A DNA stretch of 8,519 bases from Flavobacteriales bacterium (GCA_002747735.1 PDQE01000024.1:1-8519), one strand, 5' to 3'; numbered from the stretch's first letter, positions 1 through 7,073 are shown. Notes: generated by a model from the letters alone, not told the origin. Numbers and translations: made by a program.

Positions 1-59
1 AGCTATAAATCCGGCATGTTACTTATAATAGACTTGGTATAAATATCCTATGTCATACG

Positions 60-617
60 TTATCTTTTTGCCGTATAATTAACAGTTACATATGCATCGT
101 TTGCCATAATCCATTTTTTTTTGCCTACGTTGTAGTCTAATCGGTTTACCTTAAATTTTGCTATAAGGGTCAGGTTGCTGTTATCAGTAATAATTTCAAC
201 CGGAATATCAATTTTTTGAGTAGTGTTTTTTATAGTAAGATTGGCATTTAGTTGATAATTGTTTCCGCTTTTTAGCGTAATTTTATTGGTGTTTAATGTA
301 ATAACGGGATATTTTTTTGCATCAAAATAATCATTAGATCTGAGGTGATGGTTTCTTTTTCTGTTGTTGGTATTTATAGAAACAACTTCAATGGTTGCAT
401 TAAAATAACTGTCAGATAAATTGTTTTTGTCAAAACGACCTGTAATATTCACCTCTTTAAATACCCCCGTTACATTAATCCCCATATTTTTAATTTTAAA
501 ACTTACATTTGTTTTGGAGTCTATTTGTGAGAGTTCCTGACTGTGTAAAAAGTCTCCATAAACGGTAAATGCCATGAAAAGAAGATAAAGAATAATTGTT
601 TTAGAAGATTTATTCAT
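60..617 (-). CDS. YceI-like domain protein, exported
   Basis: A 185-residue protein with an N-terminal signal sequence (Lys3 and Lys6, hydrophobic stretch about 7-20, possible cleavage after Gly21 or Ser26). The rest (about 29-185) resembles the YceI domain, an extended lipocalin-like beta barrel that in characterised members binds a polyisoprenoid chain. The best sequence sign is residues 86-104, RKRNHHLRSNDYFDAKKYP, which matches the family's R-x-x-H-L-R-S-x-D-[FY]-F-D-x-x-K-[YF]-P pattern. Length agrees with the family (about 190 residues). The product should act in the periplasm. Its ATG overlaps the last codons of the upstream FAD oxidoreductase gene (ATGAATAA), so the two are probably one transcript with coupled translation. 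There is no Shine-Dalgarno sequence. The domain call is solid; the ligand is unknown, and a link to the oxidoreductase is inference. Confidence 0.87.
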   Translation of the reverse strand: MNKSSKTIILYLLFMAFTVYGDFLHSQELSQIDSKTNVSFKIKNMGINVTGVFKEVNITGRFDKNNLSDSYFNATIEVVSINTNNRKRNHHLRSNDYFDAKKYPVITLNTNKITLKSGNNYQLNANLTIKNTTQKIDIPVEIITDNSNLTLIAKFKVNRLDYNVGKKKWIMANDAYVTVNYTAKR

Positions 618-1743
618 GATTGTTTATAATTAAGTTAGATAATTTCATCCCTGCTTTACTGCCTATTGCAATTCCCATACCACTCAGTTTTACACCGCAA
701 TAGATGTTGTTGTCTAACTGTTTTACTGTGGGCATTTTGTGTTCTCCCATTCCCATAATACCACTCCATCTCTGCTCTATTTCAATACTTTTATCGGGTA
801 AAATAACAGTTGACAATAAGTTTTCCAATTTATTTTGTATGCGTTTAGTAAGGCCAAATTCAGTTGTGGTTTCACCTTTTATATCTAAATTTCTGCCTCC
901 ACCCAGTAAAATTCTGTTGTCTATATTCCTAAAATAGTAAAAACCTTGTTCCAGATGATAAGTTCCTTTTACTTTTAGGTTAGGTATGGGTCTTGTTATC
1001 AGTATCTGGCCTCTGGCCGGAAGCACCGGATCCGGAAGTAAGGTGGGAAAAAATTTTGCAGAAAAACCATTAGTAGTTAGAATAAGATTTTTTGTTTTAA
1101 AATCAATTTTATTTGTGTTAATTTTTACTTCGTTGTTTCCCTGCTGAAAATTTTTAAGTGTAAAGTCATTAAGAATAGTTATCCCTTTTTGTTGTACCTT
1201 TTTTATAAGTGAAGCCATCATTTTACCCGTGTCTATTTGTCCTTCAAATGGATTGTAAATAAGTTGGGGATAGCAATTTTTAAAATTAAATGTGTTGGGT
1301 GTTAATCGAAAAACATTTTCTTTAAAGATAGGATAGAGTAAGTTGTTTACTTCTATGAGTTTATCATTGTTTTTAACAAAATGTTTTTTATCGTAAAACA
1401 GTTCATAGCCACCGTAATTTTGATATCCAATATCTTTATCAGATAAAATCTTTCTGAGTAAATGTAAACCTTCCCATCGCATTTTTACCAAGGCGGCCAC
1501 ATCGGATGGACTCTCATTTTCAAGGTTTGAAACCAGTTCAGACATGCTGCCAAAACATGCAAAACCTGCATTTTTTGTGCTGGCACCCTGAGGTAGGCTT
1601 CCTTCTTCAAGAATAAGTATTTTGGCCTTTGGGAATTTTTCTTTTAAAAATAAAGCCGTAAACAAGCCTACGATACCACTGCCTGTAATGGTATAGTCTA
1701 TATTAGAAAACCAAGTTTTTTGTTCCCAGTAGCTGAGGTTCAT
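610..1743 (-). CDS. FAD-dependent oxidoreductase, DAO family
   Basis: A 377-residue flavoprotein of the D-amino-acid oxidase/glycine oxidase (DAO) superfamily. The N-terminal Rossmann motif lies at Gly21-Ser-Gly23-Ile-Val-Gly26, with the ribose-binding acid at Glu46/Glu47 after strand 2. The second signature, GASTKNAGF (53-61), corresponds to the GAS-x-x-NAG segment next to the flavin in this family. The C-terminal segment GVKLSGMGIAIGSKAG is the usual FAD-closing glycine-rich motif. Family members oxidise amines, amino acids or 2-hydroxy acids; the substrate cannot be read from the sequence. There is no signal peptide, so it is probably cytosolic. Cys63 lies in the flavin-proximal region, but I see no basis for claiming covalent flavin. 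The start is supported by the Rossmann strand beginning at about residue 16 and by a promoter directly upstream. It overlaps the downstream YceI gene by 8 bp. Confidence 0.9.
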   Translation of the reverse strand: MNLSYWEQKTWFSNIDYTITGSGIVGLFTALFLKEKFPKAKILILEEGSLPQGASTKNAGFACFGSMSELVSNLENESPSDVAALVKMRWEGLHLLRKILSDKDIGYQNYGGYELFYDKKHFVKNNDKLIEVNNLLYPIFKENVFRLTPNTFNFKNCYPQLIYNPFEGQIDTGKMMASLIKKVQQKGITILNDFTLKNFQQGNNEVKINTNKIDFKTKNLILTTNGFSAKFFPTLLPDPVLPARGQILITRPIPNLKVKGTYHLEQGFYYFRNIDNRILLGGGRNLDIKGETTTEFGLTKRIQNKLENLLSTVILPDKSIEIEQRWSGIMGMGEHKMPTVKQLDNNIYCGVKLSGMGIAIGSKAGMKLSNLIINNHE

Positions 1744-1947
1744 TGGTTAAAGATACGTAAATTTTCTGCCTTGCCAATCCGTAAAGGGTTATAATAATTT
1801 TCAGTTTACCGGAATGTGTGAGTATATAAAGACAAAATTTTGTTTGAGTTTTTGATACTGAAAACTTTTTAAGTAGAAAGGATGACTCAAATCTGAGCTA
1901 TTTACAAAACGACATGCTTAATCATAAGTGATTGAATATCAGTAAGA
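1744..1947. other. Gap between the SRPBCC gene and the oxidoreductase gene
   Basis: A 204-bp AT-rich spacer between two minus-strand genes. Apart from the promoter at its oxidoreductase end, it holds a perfect 12-bp palindrome, ACAAAATTTTGT, at 1832-1843. I see no convincing terminator for the SRPBCC gene and no small coding region. The separate promoter suggests that the oxidoreductase and YceI genes form their own transcript rather than an operon with the SRPBCC gene. Confidence 0.5.
1748..1777 (-). promoter_or_regulatory. Bacteroidota-type promoter of the FAD oxidoreductase gene
   Basis: Read on the minus strand, TTG (1777-1775) is followed by a 19-nt spacer and TATCTTTA (1755-1748). This matches the Bacteroidota sigma pattern TTTG/TTG-N19-21-TAnnTTTG in all but the last base of the -7 element. 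The -7 element ends 4 nt before the ATG, so transcription would begin at or within a base or two of the start codon. The call rests on motif and spacing alone. Confidence 0.55.
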
Positions 1948-3003
1948 TTAAATATCCGAATTTTCAGAGACTGGAGCTTCCTTTATAGGCATGAATATTT
2001 CAGTTTTTAAATCCGCCGGATTTGGGTTATTTATGGGGTCATTTAAATACACTTCCATACCGGGTAAATTATCATCTTTTTCAATACCTTCGGTTTTTTC
2101 TATATATTTTTTGGTTTTATTCCATGCCTCACCCAGATTTTTATAATTCCCTGTAAGCGTAGTTTTTACAGCTGTAAAAGGTAATAACATTCCGGTTAAA
2201 ATACCACTGTCTTTATCAGTAATAACGCGTTCTGAAATAGGAACGGCTAAAGACATAATCACAGCGTTGTTTTCGGTGTCGTATTTGTGGTAAAGTGCAA
2301 ATGGCGAGCCGGCCATGGTAATATTGTTTTGACGGGCATAGCTGCCTACTTTGGGCATATATTCTTCCATTTTTGCCGGAATTTCTTCTATTTTACAGGA
2401 AGTGGTGGCGTATAGATAATAACCGCCGCCGTGTTGGGTAATGCCACTGGTATTAATACTGTATTTTTCCATGCTGGCATGTACTAGACTATCCAGATTC
2501 TGCAATCCTTTTTCGTAATCGGGGCCTATCTGGCTATCCATTCCCCCCGAAAAGGCCATATATGCTTTGGTCATAAAGTCCATATCGCCTTTCATACCCC
2601 AGGTTACGGCAGTGCCATCTTCTTTTTTGTCAAATTTCCAATAGACATCAGCAGTAGATTCAAAAGGTTTAATAAATTCAATTGCTTGGGCTATACTGTC
2701 TTTAGCCACCGCAATAGTTTTAATATTGCCGGCTCCGACTATTTCTCCTTCCCAAGCGTAGGTAGCACCTTCTCCTTCTGAAACATCTCCAAACGAAATT
2801 TTAGCATCCGGCTCCATTTTTAGCCATGGCGACCATTGTGGCCAAGTTTTGTAATCGTTTACCGTATTAAAGACTACTTCTTCAGGGGCTTTTATCGTTC
2901 TGGTTCGGTACACATCGTATTGATTGTCCAGTGTAGCTATGTAAATAGAAAAAGCGATAATAACCAAAAGTAAGAACAGTAAAATGTATTTTAGAGCTTT
3001 CAT
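1948..3003 (-). CDS. Membrane-anchored SRPBCC + GyrI-like ligand-binding protein
   Basis: A 351-residue protein. Residues 5-24 form one hydrophobic N-terminal helix preceded by lysines (positions 2 and 5), so the rest should sit on the periplasmic side. From about 30 to 175 it looks like an SRPBCC (START/polyketide cyclase-like) domain: an IKAPEEVVF-type opening strand, then DYKTWPQWSPW, then an extended sheet and the long final helix around the QIGPDYEKGLQNLDSLV segment. From about 190 to 345 it resembles the GyrI-like/AraC effector-binding domain. Both folds bind small hydrophobic or aromatic ligands in pockets. No DNA-binding domain is present, so it is not a transcription factor of the usual GyrI-like type. 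Similar two-domain proteins are familiar in Flavobacteriia but uncharacterised as far as I know. It diverges from the M49 peptidase gene. The domain calls are from pattern recognition; the ligand is unknown. Confidence 0.8.
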   Translation of the reverse strand: MKALKYILLFLLLVIIAFSIYIATLDNQYDVYRTRTIKAPEEVVFNTVNDYKTWPQWSPWLKMEPDAKISFGDVSEGEGATYAWEGEIVGAGNIKTIAVAKDSIAQAIEFIKPFESTADVYWKFDKKEDGTAVTWGMKGDMDFMTKAYMAFSGGMDSQIGPDYEKGLQNLDSLVHASMEKYSINTSGITQHGGGYYLYATTSCKIEEIPAKMEEYMPKVGSYARQNNITMAGSPFALYHKYDTENNAVIMSLAVPISERVITDKDSGILTGMLLPFTAVKTTLTGNYKNLGEAWNKTKKYIEKTEGIEKDDNLPGMEVYLNDPINNPNPADLKTEIFMPIKEAPVSENSDI

Positions 3004-3034
3004 GATAATTATTTTAGCTTGATTTTATGCATAA

Positions 3035-3042
3035 CAAATATA
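3035..3042 (-). promoter_or_regulatory. -7 element for the SRPBCC gene
   Basis: Read on the minus strand this is TATATTTG, a perfect match to the Bacteroidota -7 consensus TAnnTTTG, 31 nt before the ATG of the SRPBCC gene. No clear TTG -33 element stands at the usual distance, so the assignment rests on the -7 match and its location. Confidence 0.5.
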
Positions 3043-3070
3043 GGCATTTATCTGTATTTTTTTAATTTTG
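3041..3070 (+). promoter_or_regulatory. Promoter of the M49 peptidase gene
   Basis: TAATTTTG at 3063-3070 perfectly matches TAnnTTTG. TAG at 3041-3043, one base off TTG, lies 19 nt upstream at the -33 position. Transcription would start near 3075, giving an untranslated leader of about 23 nt. The -33 triplet overlaps the first two bases of the opposing -7 element for the SRPBCC gene. Confidence 0.55.
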
Positions 3071-3097
3071 TAATATTAATAGAATAGATATATAAAT

Positions 3098-5131
3098 ATG
3101 ATGAAGTTAAAATATTTCTCCTCAGTAACACTTTTTTTGTTTTTGGCATGGGCTTGTAATGAAAATCCTAAACTTAAAACTGATACGGTATTGCCCGGTT
3201 TGAGCCCGTCCGAAGTCAGTTATGATACCATAGTGGATCAATTTGCAGATATAAAAATATTACGGTATCAAATTCCCGGATTTGACAGCCTGAGTTTGAA
3301 AAAGAAAAAGTTAGTATATTATCTTACGCAAGCCGGTTTAGCAGGCCGTGACATCATTTGGGATCAGAATTACAGGCATAATCTGGCAATTAGAGATGCC
3401 TTAGAGCATATTTATACCCATTTTGCGGGTGATAAAACTACTCCGGATTGGAAAGCCTTTGAAACCTATCTAAAAAGAGTTTGGTTTTCAAATGGTATTC
3501 ACCATCACTATTCAACTATAAAAATAAAACCGGAATTTACCCGAAATTATTTTAAGCAATTATTGGCAGATACCAAAACTGAATTAGACACGGCGGTAGT
3601 GGCCATTTTGTTTAATGATGTAGATAATAAAAAAGTAAACCTTTCCAAAGATGTTGATATTGTTCTGGAATCTGCGGTAAATGTTTACGGGCCGGAGGTT
3701 ACCCAAAAGGAAGTGGAGGATTTTTACGGGGCTATAGAAGTGGATAAAGAAAAGCCTATTGAAAAAGGATTAAATTCTAAATTGGTTCATGAAAATGGCC
3801 AATTGGTAGAAAAAGTATATAAAGCAGACGGATTGTATGGCAATGCAATTAAGGAAATTATCAAATGGCTGGAAAAAGCTAAAGAAGTGGCAGAAAATCC
3901 ACAGCAGGCAAAAACGCTGGATTTGTTGATAGAATTTTACAAAACAGGTGATTTAAACACTTGGGATAAATATGCTATCTCTTGGGTAAATACTACTGAT
4001 GGCGATATTGATTGGATAAACGGTTTTATAGAAGTCTATAACGACCCTAAAGGGTATCGAGGTTCCTACGAAGGCATTGTACAAATTAAAGATTTTGAAA
4101 TGTCTAAACAGATGGAAGTGCTATCTGAAAATGCCCAGTGGTTTGAGGACAATTCACCGCTTATGGATGCTCATAAAAAGAAAAATGTAGTAGGTGTTTC
4201 CTACAAAACCGTAAATGTAGCTGGAGAAGCAGGTGATGCTTCCCCCAGTACGCCCATTGGAGTAAATTTGCCCAATAACAACTGGATACGCCAAATGCAC
4301 GGTAGTAAGTCCGTTTCTCTTGGAAACATTATAGATGCGTACAATCGTGTAGGTAGTACCGGCAGATTGGAAGAATTTGCCAATGACCAGGATGAGGTTA
4401 CATTAGAAAAAAAATATGGCCAAAAAGCTGATAAATTACACACTGCACTTCATGAGGTTATAGGCCATGCTTCCGGGCAAATAAATCCGGGAGTTGGAAC
4501 GCCAAAGGAGACTTTAAAATCCTATAAATCAACCATAGAAGAGGGTAGGGCAGATTTAGTAGGCTTGTATTATCTCTACAGCCCGAAATTGCAAGAACTG
4601 GGCTTGGTGGACGATTGGAAGAACACCGGAAAAGCTGCGTATGACGGTTATATTCGTAACGGATTAATGACACAGTTAATTAGATTAGATCTTGGCGATG
4701 ACTTGGAAGAAGCTCACATGCGAAACCGGCAATGGGTCTCTGCTTGGGTATACGAACAGGGGAAAAAAGAAAATGTAATTGAAAAAATTACCCGAAACGG
4801 AAAGACCTATTTTAATATCAATGATTACGAAAAGCTCAGAGAAATATTCGGGAGACTGTTACGCGAAACTCAGCGGATTACCTCAGAGGGAGACTATCAG
4901 GCAGCCAAAAATTTAGTGGAAAATTACGGTGTAAAAGTAGATCAGGATATTCATAAGGAAGTGCTGCAACGCAATAGCCAATTTCAGGCTCCACCTTACA
5001 GTGGCTTTGTGAACCCGATATTGGTGCCTAAGACAAATGACAGTGGAGAAATTACGGATATAATAATTAGGCAACCTGGGTCATTTGAACAACAAATGCT
5101 GGATTATGCAGAGCAGTACAGTAACTTGTAG
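3098..5131 (+). CDS. Dipeptidyl peptidase III (M49 zinc metallopeptidase), putative lipoprotein
   Basis: A 677-residue zinc exopeptidase that removes dipeptides from peptide N-termini. The M49 signature HExxGH is at 452-457 (HEVIGH: zinc ligands His452 and His457, catalytic Glu453). The second signature, EEGRAD, is at 481-486 and supplies zinc ligand Glu482. The ligand spacing (His452 to Glu482, 30 residues) is much shorter than in human DPP III and fits the short bacterial form. The substrate-cleft segment PIGVNLPN (386-393), followed by SVSLGN (405-410), and the RNRQW helix (542-546) are also conserved in the family. Residues 4-19 form a hydrophobic signal ending in AWA-Cys20, so Cys20 is probably lipidated; the lipobox is not ideal (Ala at -3, Trp at -2). 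The start has two consecutive ATGs (3098 and 3101), so the first residue is uncertain by one codon. The likely role is salvage of peptides in the envelope. Confidence 0.95.
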   Translation: MMKLKYFSSVTLFLFLAWACNENPKLKTDTVLPGLSPSEVSYDTIVDQFADIKILRYQIPGFDSLSLKKKKLVYYLTQAGLAGRDIIWDQNYRHNLAIRDALEHIYTHFAGDKTTPDWKAFETYLKRVWFSNGIHHHYSTIKIKPEFTRNYFKQLLADTKTELDTAVVAILFNDVDNKKVNLSKDVDIVLESAVNVYGPEVTQKEVEDFYGAIEVDKEKPIEKGLNSKLVHENGQLVEKVYKADGLYGNAIKEIIKWLEKAKEVAENPQQAKTLDLLIEFYKTGDLNTWDKYAISWVNTTDGDIDWINGFIEVYNDPKGYRGSYEGIVQIKDFEMSKQMEVLSENAQWFEDNSPLMDAHKKKNVVGVSYKTVNVAGEAGDASPSTPIGVNLPNNNWIRQMHGSKSVSLGNIIDAYNRVGSTGRLEEFANDQDEVTLEKKYGQKADKLHTALHEVIGHASGQINPGVGTPKETLKSYKSTIEEGRADLVGLYYLYSPKLQELGLVDDWKNTGKAAYDGYIRNGLMTQLIRLDLGDDLEEAHMRNRQWVSAWVYEQGKKENVIEKITRNGKTYFNINDYEKLREIFGRLLRETQRITSEGDYQAAKNLVENYGVKVDQDIHKEVLQRNSQFQAPPYSGFVNPILVPKTNDSGEITDIIIRQPGSFEQQMLDYAEQYSNL

Positions 5132-5442
5132 GCAGGCCGGGCTTCTTTTTAGATGTAGATTCGCTACATTAACCGGAGGGGAAGTAGAACTGCTTTTGTG
5201 TGAAGTTAATGAACTTATCGTTACTTTTTGTTTTTAACCGAAATCAAAGACTCGCGAACGCCTTAGTAAAAGATAAAAGAGTTGTGAGCTAAAATGAGAT
5301 AAAATTTGTTCAGATGAGATACTTTTTGAAAGTCATAACCGTGGCTACGAATAAAAAAGTAACGAGAATATGAACAAATTTGAGCCGTTTTTTTAGGAAA
5401 TAGAAAAAGTAAAGATGGGTTTAATGTGTAAAAAATAGAAAA
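5132..5442. other. Gene-free 311-bp region before rsgA
   Basis: No convincing coding region on either strand. Small hairpins stand near the left end: ATGTAG-5 nt-CTACAT at 5153-5169, with no following T-run, and AAGTT-AATG-AACTT at 5203-5216. A larger nested inverted repeat occupies 5302-5381. A direct repeat, AAATAGAAAAA, occurs at 5398-5408 and 5433-5443, the second copy ending on the first base of the rsgA start codon. No perfect TAnnTTTG is present on the plus strand, so the rsgA promoter is not evident. A long structured leader or read-through from the peptidase gene are both possible. Confidence 0.5.
5302..5381. repeat. Nested inverted repeat (candidate structured element)
   Basis: The outer arms AAATTTGTTCA (5302-5312) and TGAACAAATTT (5371-5381) are perfect 11-bp complements. 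Inside, after internal loops of 7 and 9 nt, TACTTTTT (5320-5327) pairs with AAAAAGTA (5354-5361). The apical 26-nt loop holds a short CGT/ACG hairpin (5340-5342 with 5347-5349). The layered stems lie between the M49 peptidase gene and rsgA. It could be a folded RNA leader, a small RNA, or a dispersed palindromic repeat; it is followed by a T-run at 5388-5394 that could act in termination. Confidence 0.5.
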
Positions 5443-6381
5443 ATGAGAGGGGTAGTTGTAAAATCTACCGGAAGTTGGTATCAGATAAAAACTGAAGATG
5501 GCCAAGAACTGGCTTGCCGTATCAAAGGAAAGTTCCGTTTAAATGAGATAAAAAGTACCAATCCTGTTACGGTAGGTGACAAAGTGGTGGTGGAACGGGA
5601 AGAGCATTCGGATACCGGTATTATTACTGATATTCTGGATAGAAAGAATTATATTATCAGAAAATCGGTAAATCTGTCTAAGCAAACTCATATTATAGCT
5701 GCCAATATAGATCAGGCTTTTTTATTGGTTACTTTAATTCATCCGGTAACCCACACCCAATTTATAGACCGGTTTTTGGGTACTGCTGAAGCCTATGATA
5801 TTCCTGCTTTTTTGGTGTTTAATAAAATTGATATTTACAATGCCGATTTGGATAGAGAAAAAGAGAATCTAATAGGGATTTATCAAAAAATAGGCTATGA
5901 ATGTTTGGAGGTGTCTGCTACAGAAAGAACAAACCTTCATACGCTTAAAAATTTAATGAAAGGGAAGGTAAATTTGCTTTCCGGACATTCAGGAACAGGA
6001 AAATCTACTTTGATAAACGCCATAGCACCGGATTTGAATCTCAAGACAGCTGAAATTTCTACTCAGCACCGCCAAGGCCAACACACCACTACTTTTGCAG
6101 AAATGTTTCCATTGCCTTTTGGCGGATATATTATTGATACACCGGGTATAAAAGGTTTTGGAGTAGTAGATTTTGATCCGGAAGAAACTACTGATTTTTT
6201 TCGGGAATTTTTTGCTCGTAAGCACCTTTGTAAATTTAACAATTGCCAACATGTAAACGAACCCAAATGTGCCGTAAAAAAGGCCTTGGAAGATGGGGAA
6301 ATTGCCATTTCCCGATACCAGAGCTATTTAGAGATGCTCAATGAGGAAAAGGAACGGTTTCGCATGGATGCTTTTAGATAA
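5443..6381 (+). CDS. rsgA: Ribosome small-subunit-dependent GTPase A
   Basis: A 312-residue circularly permuted GTPase (RsgA/YjeQ) that binds the 30S subunit late in its assembly and checks maturation near the decoding centre. Domains in order: N-terminal OB-fold (about 1-75), GTPase core with G4 NKID at 127-130 ahead of G1 GHSGTGKST at 181-189 (the diagnostic permutation), G2/switch I GQHTTT at 212-217, G3 DTPG at 232-235, then the C-terminal zinc finger with Cys263, Cys268, His270 and Cys276. Their 5-2-6 spacing is that of the family. The opening MRGVVVKSTGSWY is the usual RsgA start, supporting this ATG. Length is normal for Bacteroidota. It has no Shine-Dalgarno sequence and an A-rich stretch before the ATG. 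It converges on the rhomboid gene, 32 bp away. Confidence 0.97.
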   Translation: MRGVVVKSTGSWYQIKTEDGQELACRIKGKFRLNEIKSTNPVTVGDKVVVEREEHSDTGIITDILDRKNYIIRKSVNLSKQTHIIAANIDQAFLLVTLIHPVTHTQFIDRFLGTAEAYDIPAFLVFNKIDIYNADLDREKENLIGIYQKIGYECLEVSATERTNLHTLKNLMKGKVNLLSGHSGTGKSTLINAIAPDLNLKTAEISTQHRQGQHTTTFAEMFPLPFGGYIIDTPGIKGFGVVDFDPEETTDFFREFFARKHLCKFNNCQHVNEPKCAVKKALEDGEIAISRYQSYLEMLNEEKERFRMDAFR

Positions 6382-6413
6382 TGGTATAAGAATTTAATTT
6401 CCGCACATTGTAC

Positions 6414-7073
6414 TTATAACGCTGCATCAGGTTCCTCTTCCTCATAGATAAAATATTGTTCTGTTTCATCTTCTTCTCCCCAGTCATATTTAACCGGCTG
6501 CGGGCCGTGTTTTCGATAGATTATAGCCAATAATAAACCGGTTATAAATCCGGAGAGATGCCCTTCCCAAGACATATCTTCTTTAATTGGCAAAATATAC
6601 CAAACCATTCCACCATATAAAAAAATGACTATCAGAGATACTGCTACCAGCCGATAATATCTTCTGATTAAACCACTAAACAACAAAAAACTAAACAACA
6701 GGTAAACCACCCCACTGGCTCCGATATGATAGGCCGGTCGAGCAATAACCCAAGTGAATATGCCTGTAAGTAAGGTGCCGTAAATCAATATTTTAAAAGC
6801 AATTTTTCTGTAGAAATAAAATAGTGACAACAGCAATACGAAAAGGGGAACAGAATTGTTAAAGAGATGTTTTACGCCACTGTGGATAAACGGTGAAAAA
6901 ATTACGCCTTGCAAGCCTTTTAAGGTTCGTGGATATAGCCCATATTTGGTAAAATAAAGGTCAAATTTTAACTCCGCCCAAAGAATTATCCATAGTAATA
7001 AAACCAGATATAGCGGTACGGCTAACATCCAGTTAGAAAATTTGAATTGGCTGTGTTCTGTATTTGCATTCAT
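6414..7073 (-). CDS. Rhomboid family intramembrane serine protease
   Basis: A protein of 219 residues from the ATG at 7073. The frame extends to a TTG at 7091, but the ATG is preferred because its upstream stretch is not needed for the fold and TTG starts are rare. Six hydrophobic segments lie at about 15-35, 69-88, 92-111, 115-136, 141-162 and 170-187. The catalytic Ser is in GASG (Ser120, TM4) and the catalytic His in TM6 (His172, in EGHLSG). HLFNN at 69-73 supplies the conserved TM2 His69 and Asn73 of the oxyanion region. Rhomboids cut single-pass membrane proteins within the bilayer; the substrate is unknown. The cytosolic C-terminal tail is strongly acidic (runs of Glu and Asp, about 199-217). 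The Trp-Arg pair often seen in loop 1 is absent, which is common in short bacterial forms. It is divergent from rarA. Confidence 0.93.
   Translation of the reverse strand: MNANTEHSQFKFSNWMLAVPLYLVLLLWIILWAELKFDLYFTKYGLYPRTLKGLQGVIFSPFIHSGVKHLFNNSVPLFVLLLSLFYFYRKIAFKILIYGTLLTGIFTWVIARPAYHIGASGVVYLLFSFLLFSGLIRRYYRLVAVSLIVIFLYGGMVWYILPIKEDMSWEGHLSGFITGLLLAIIYRKHGPQPVKYDWGEEDETEQYFIYEEEEPDAAL

Noticed and set aside
704..937. Plus-strand open frame of 77 codons inside the FAD oxidoreductase gene
   Set aside because: Antisense to a well-supported conserved gene; its sequence has no recognisable domain and reads as the complement of that gene.
1832..1843. Perfect palindrome ACAAAATTTTGT as an operator
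   Set aside because: Short, made almost entirely of A/T, and about 55 bp upstream of the promoter's -33 element; such palindromes arise by chance in AT-rich spacers.
4201..4673. Two minus-strand open frames inside the M49 peptidase gene
   Set aside because: They lie opposite the conserved catalytic region, and nothing in their translations looks like a protein family.
5153..5169. Rho-independent terminator for the M49 peptidase gene
   Set aside because: The stem is only 6 bp with no T-run after it on either strand.
5263..5505. Minus-strand open frame of 80 codons between the peptidase gene and rsgA
   Set aside because: It runs into the rsgA start region antisense, is low in complexity (Phe, Tyr, Ser-rich) and covers the inverted repeat; more likely a by-product of AT-rich non-coding DNA.
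5989..6308. Minus-strand open frames inside rsgA
   Set aside because: Antisense to the conserved GTPase and zinc-finger region of rsgA; no domain evidence.
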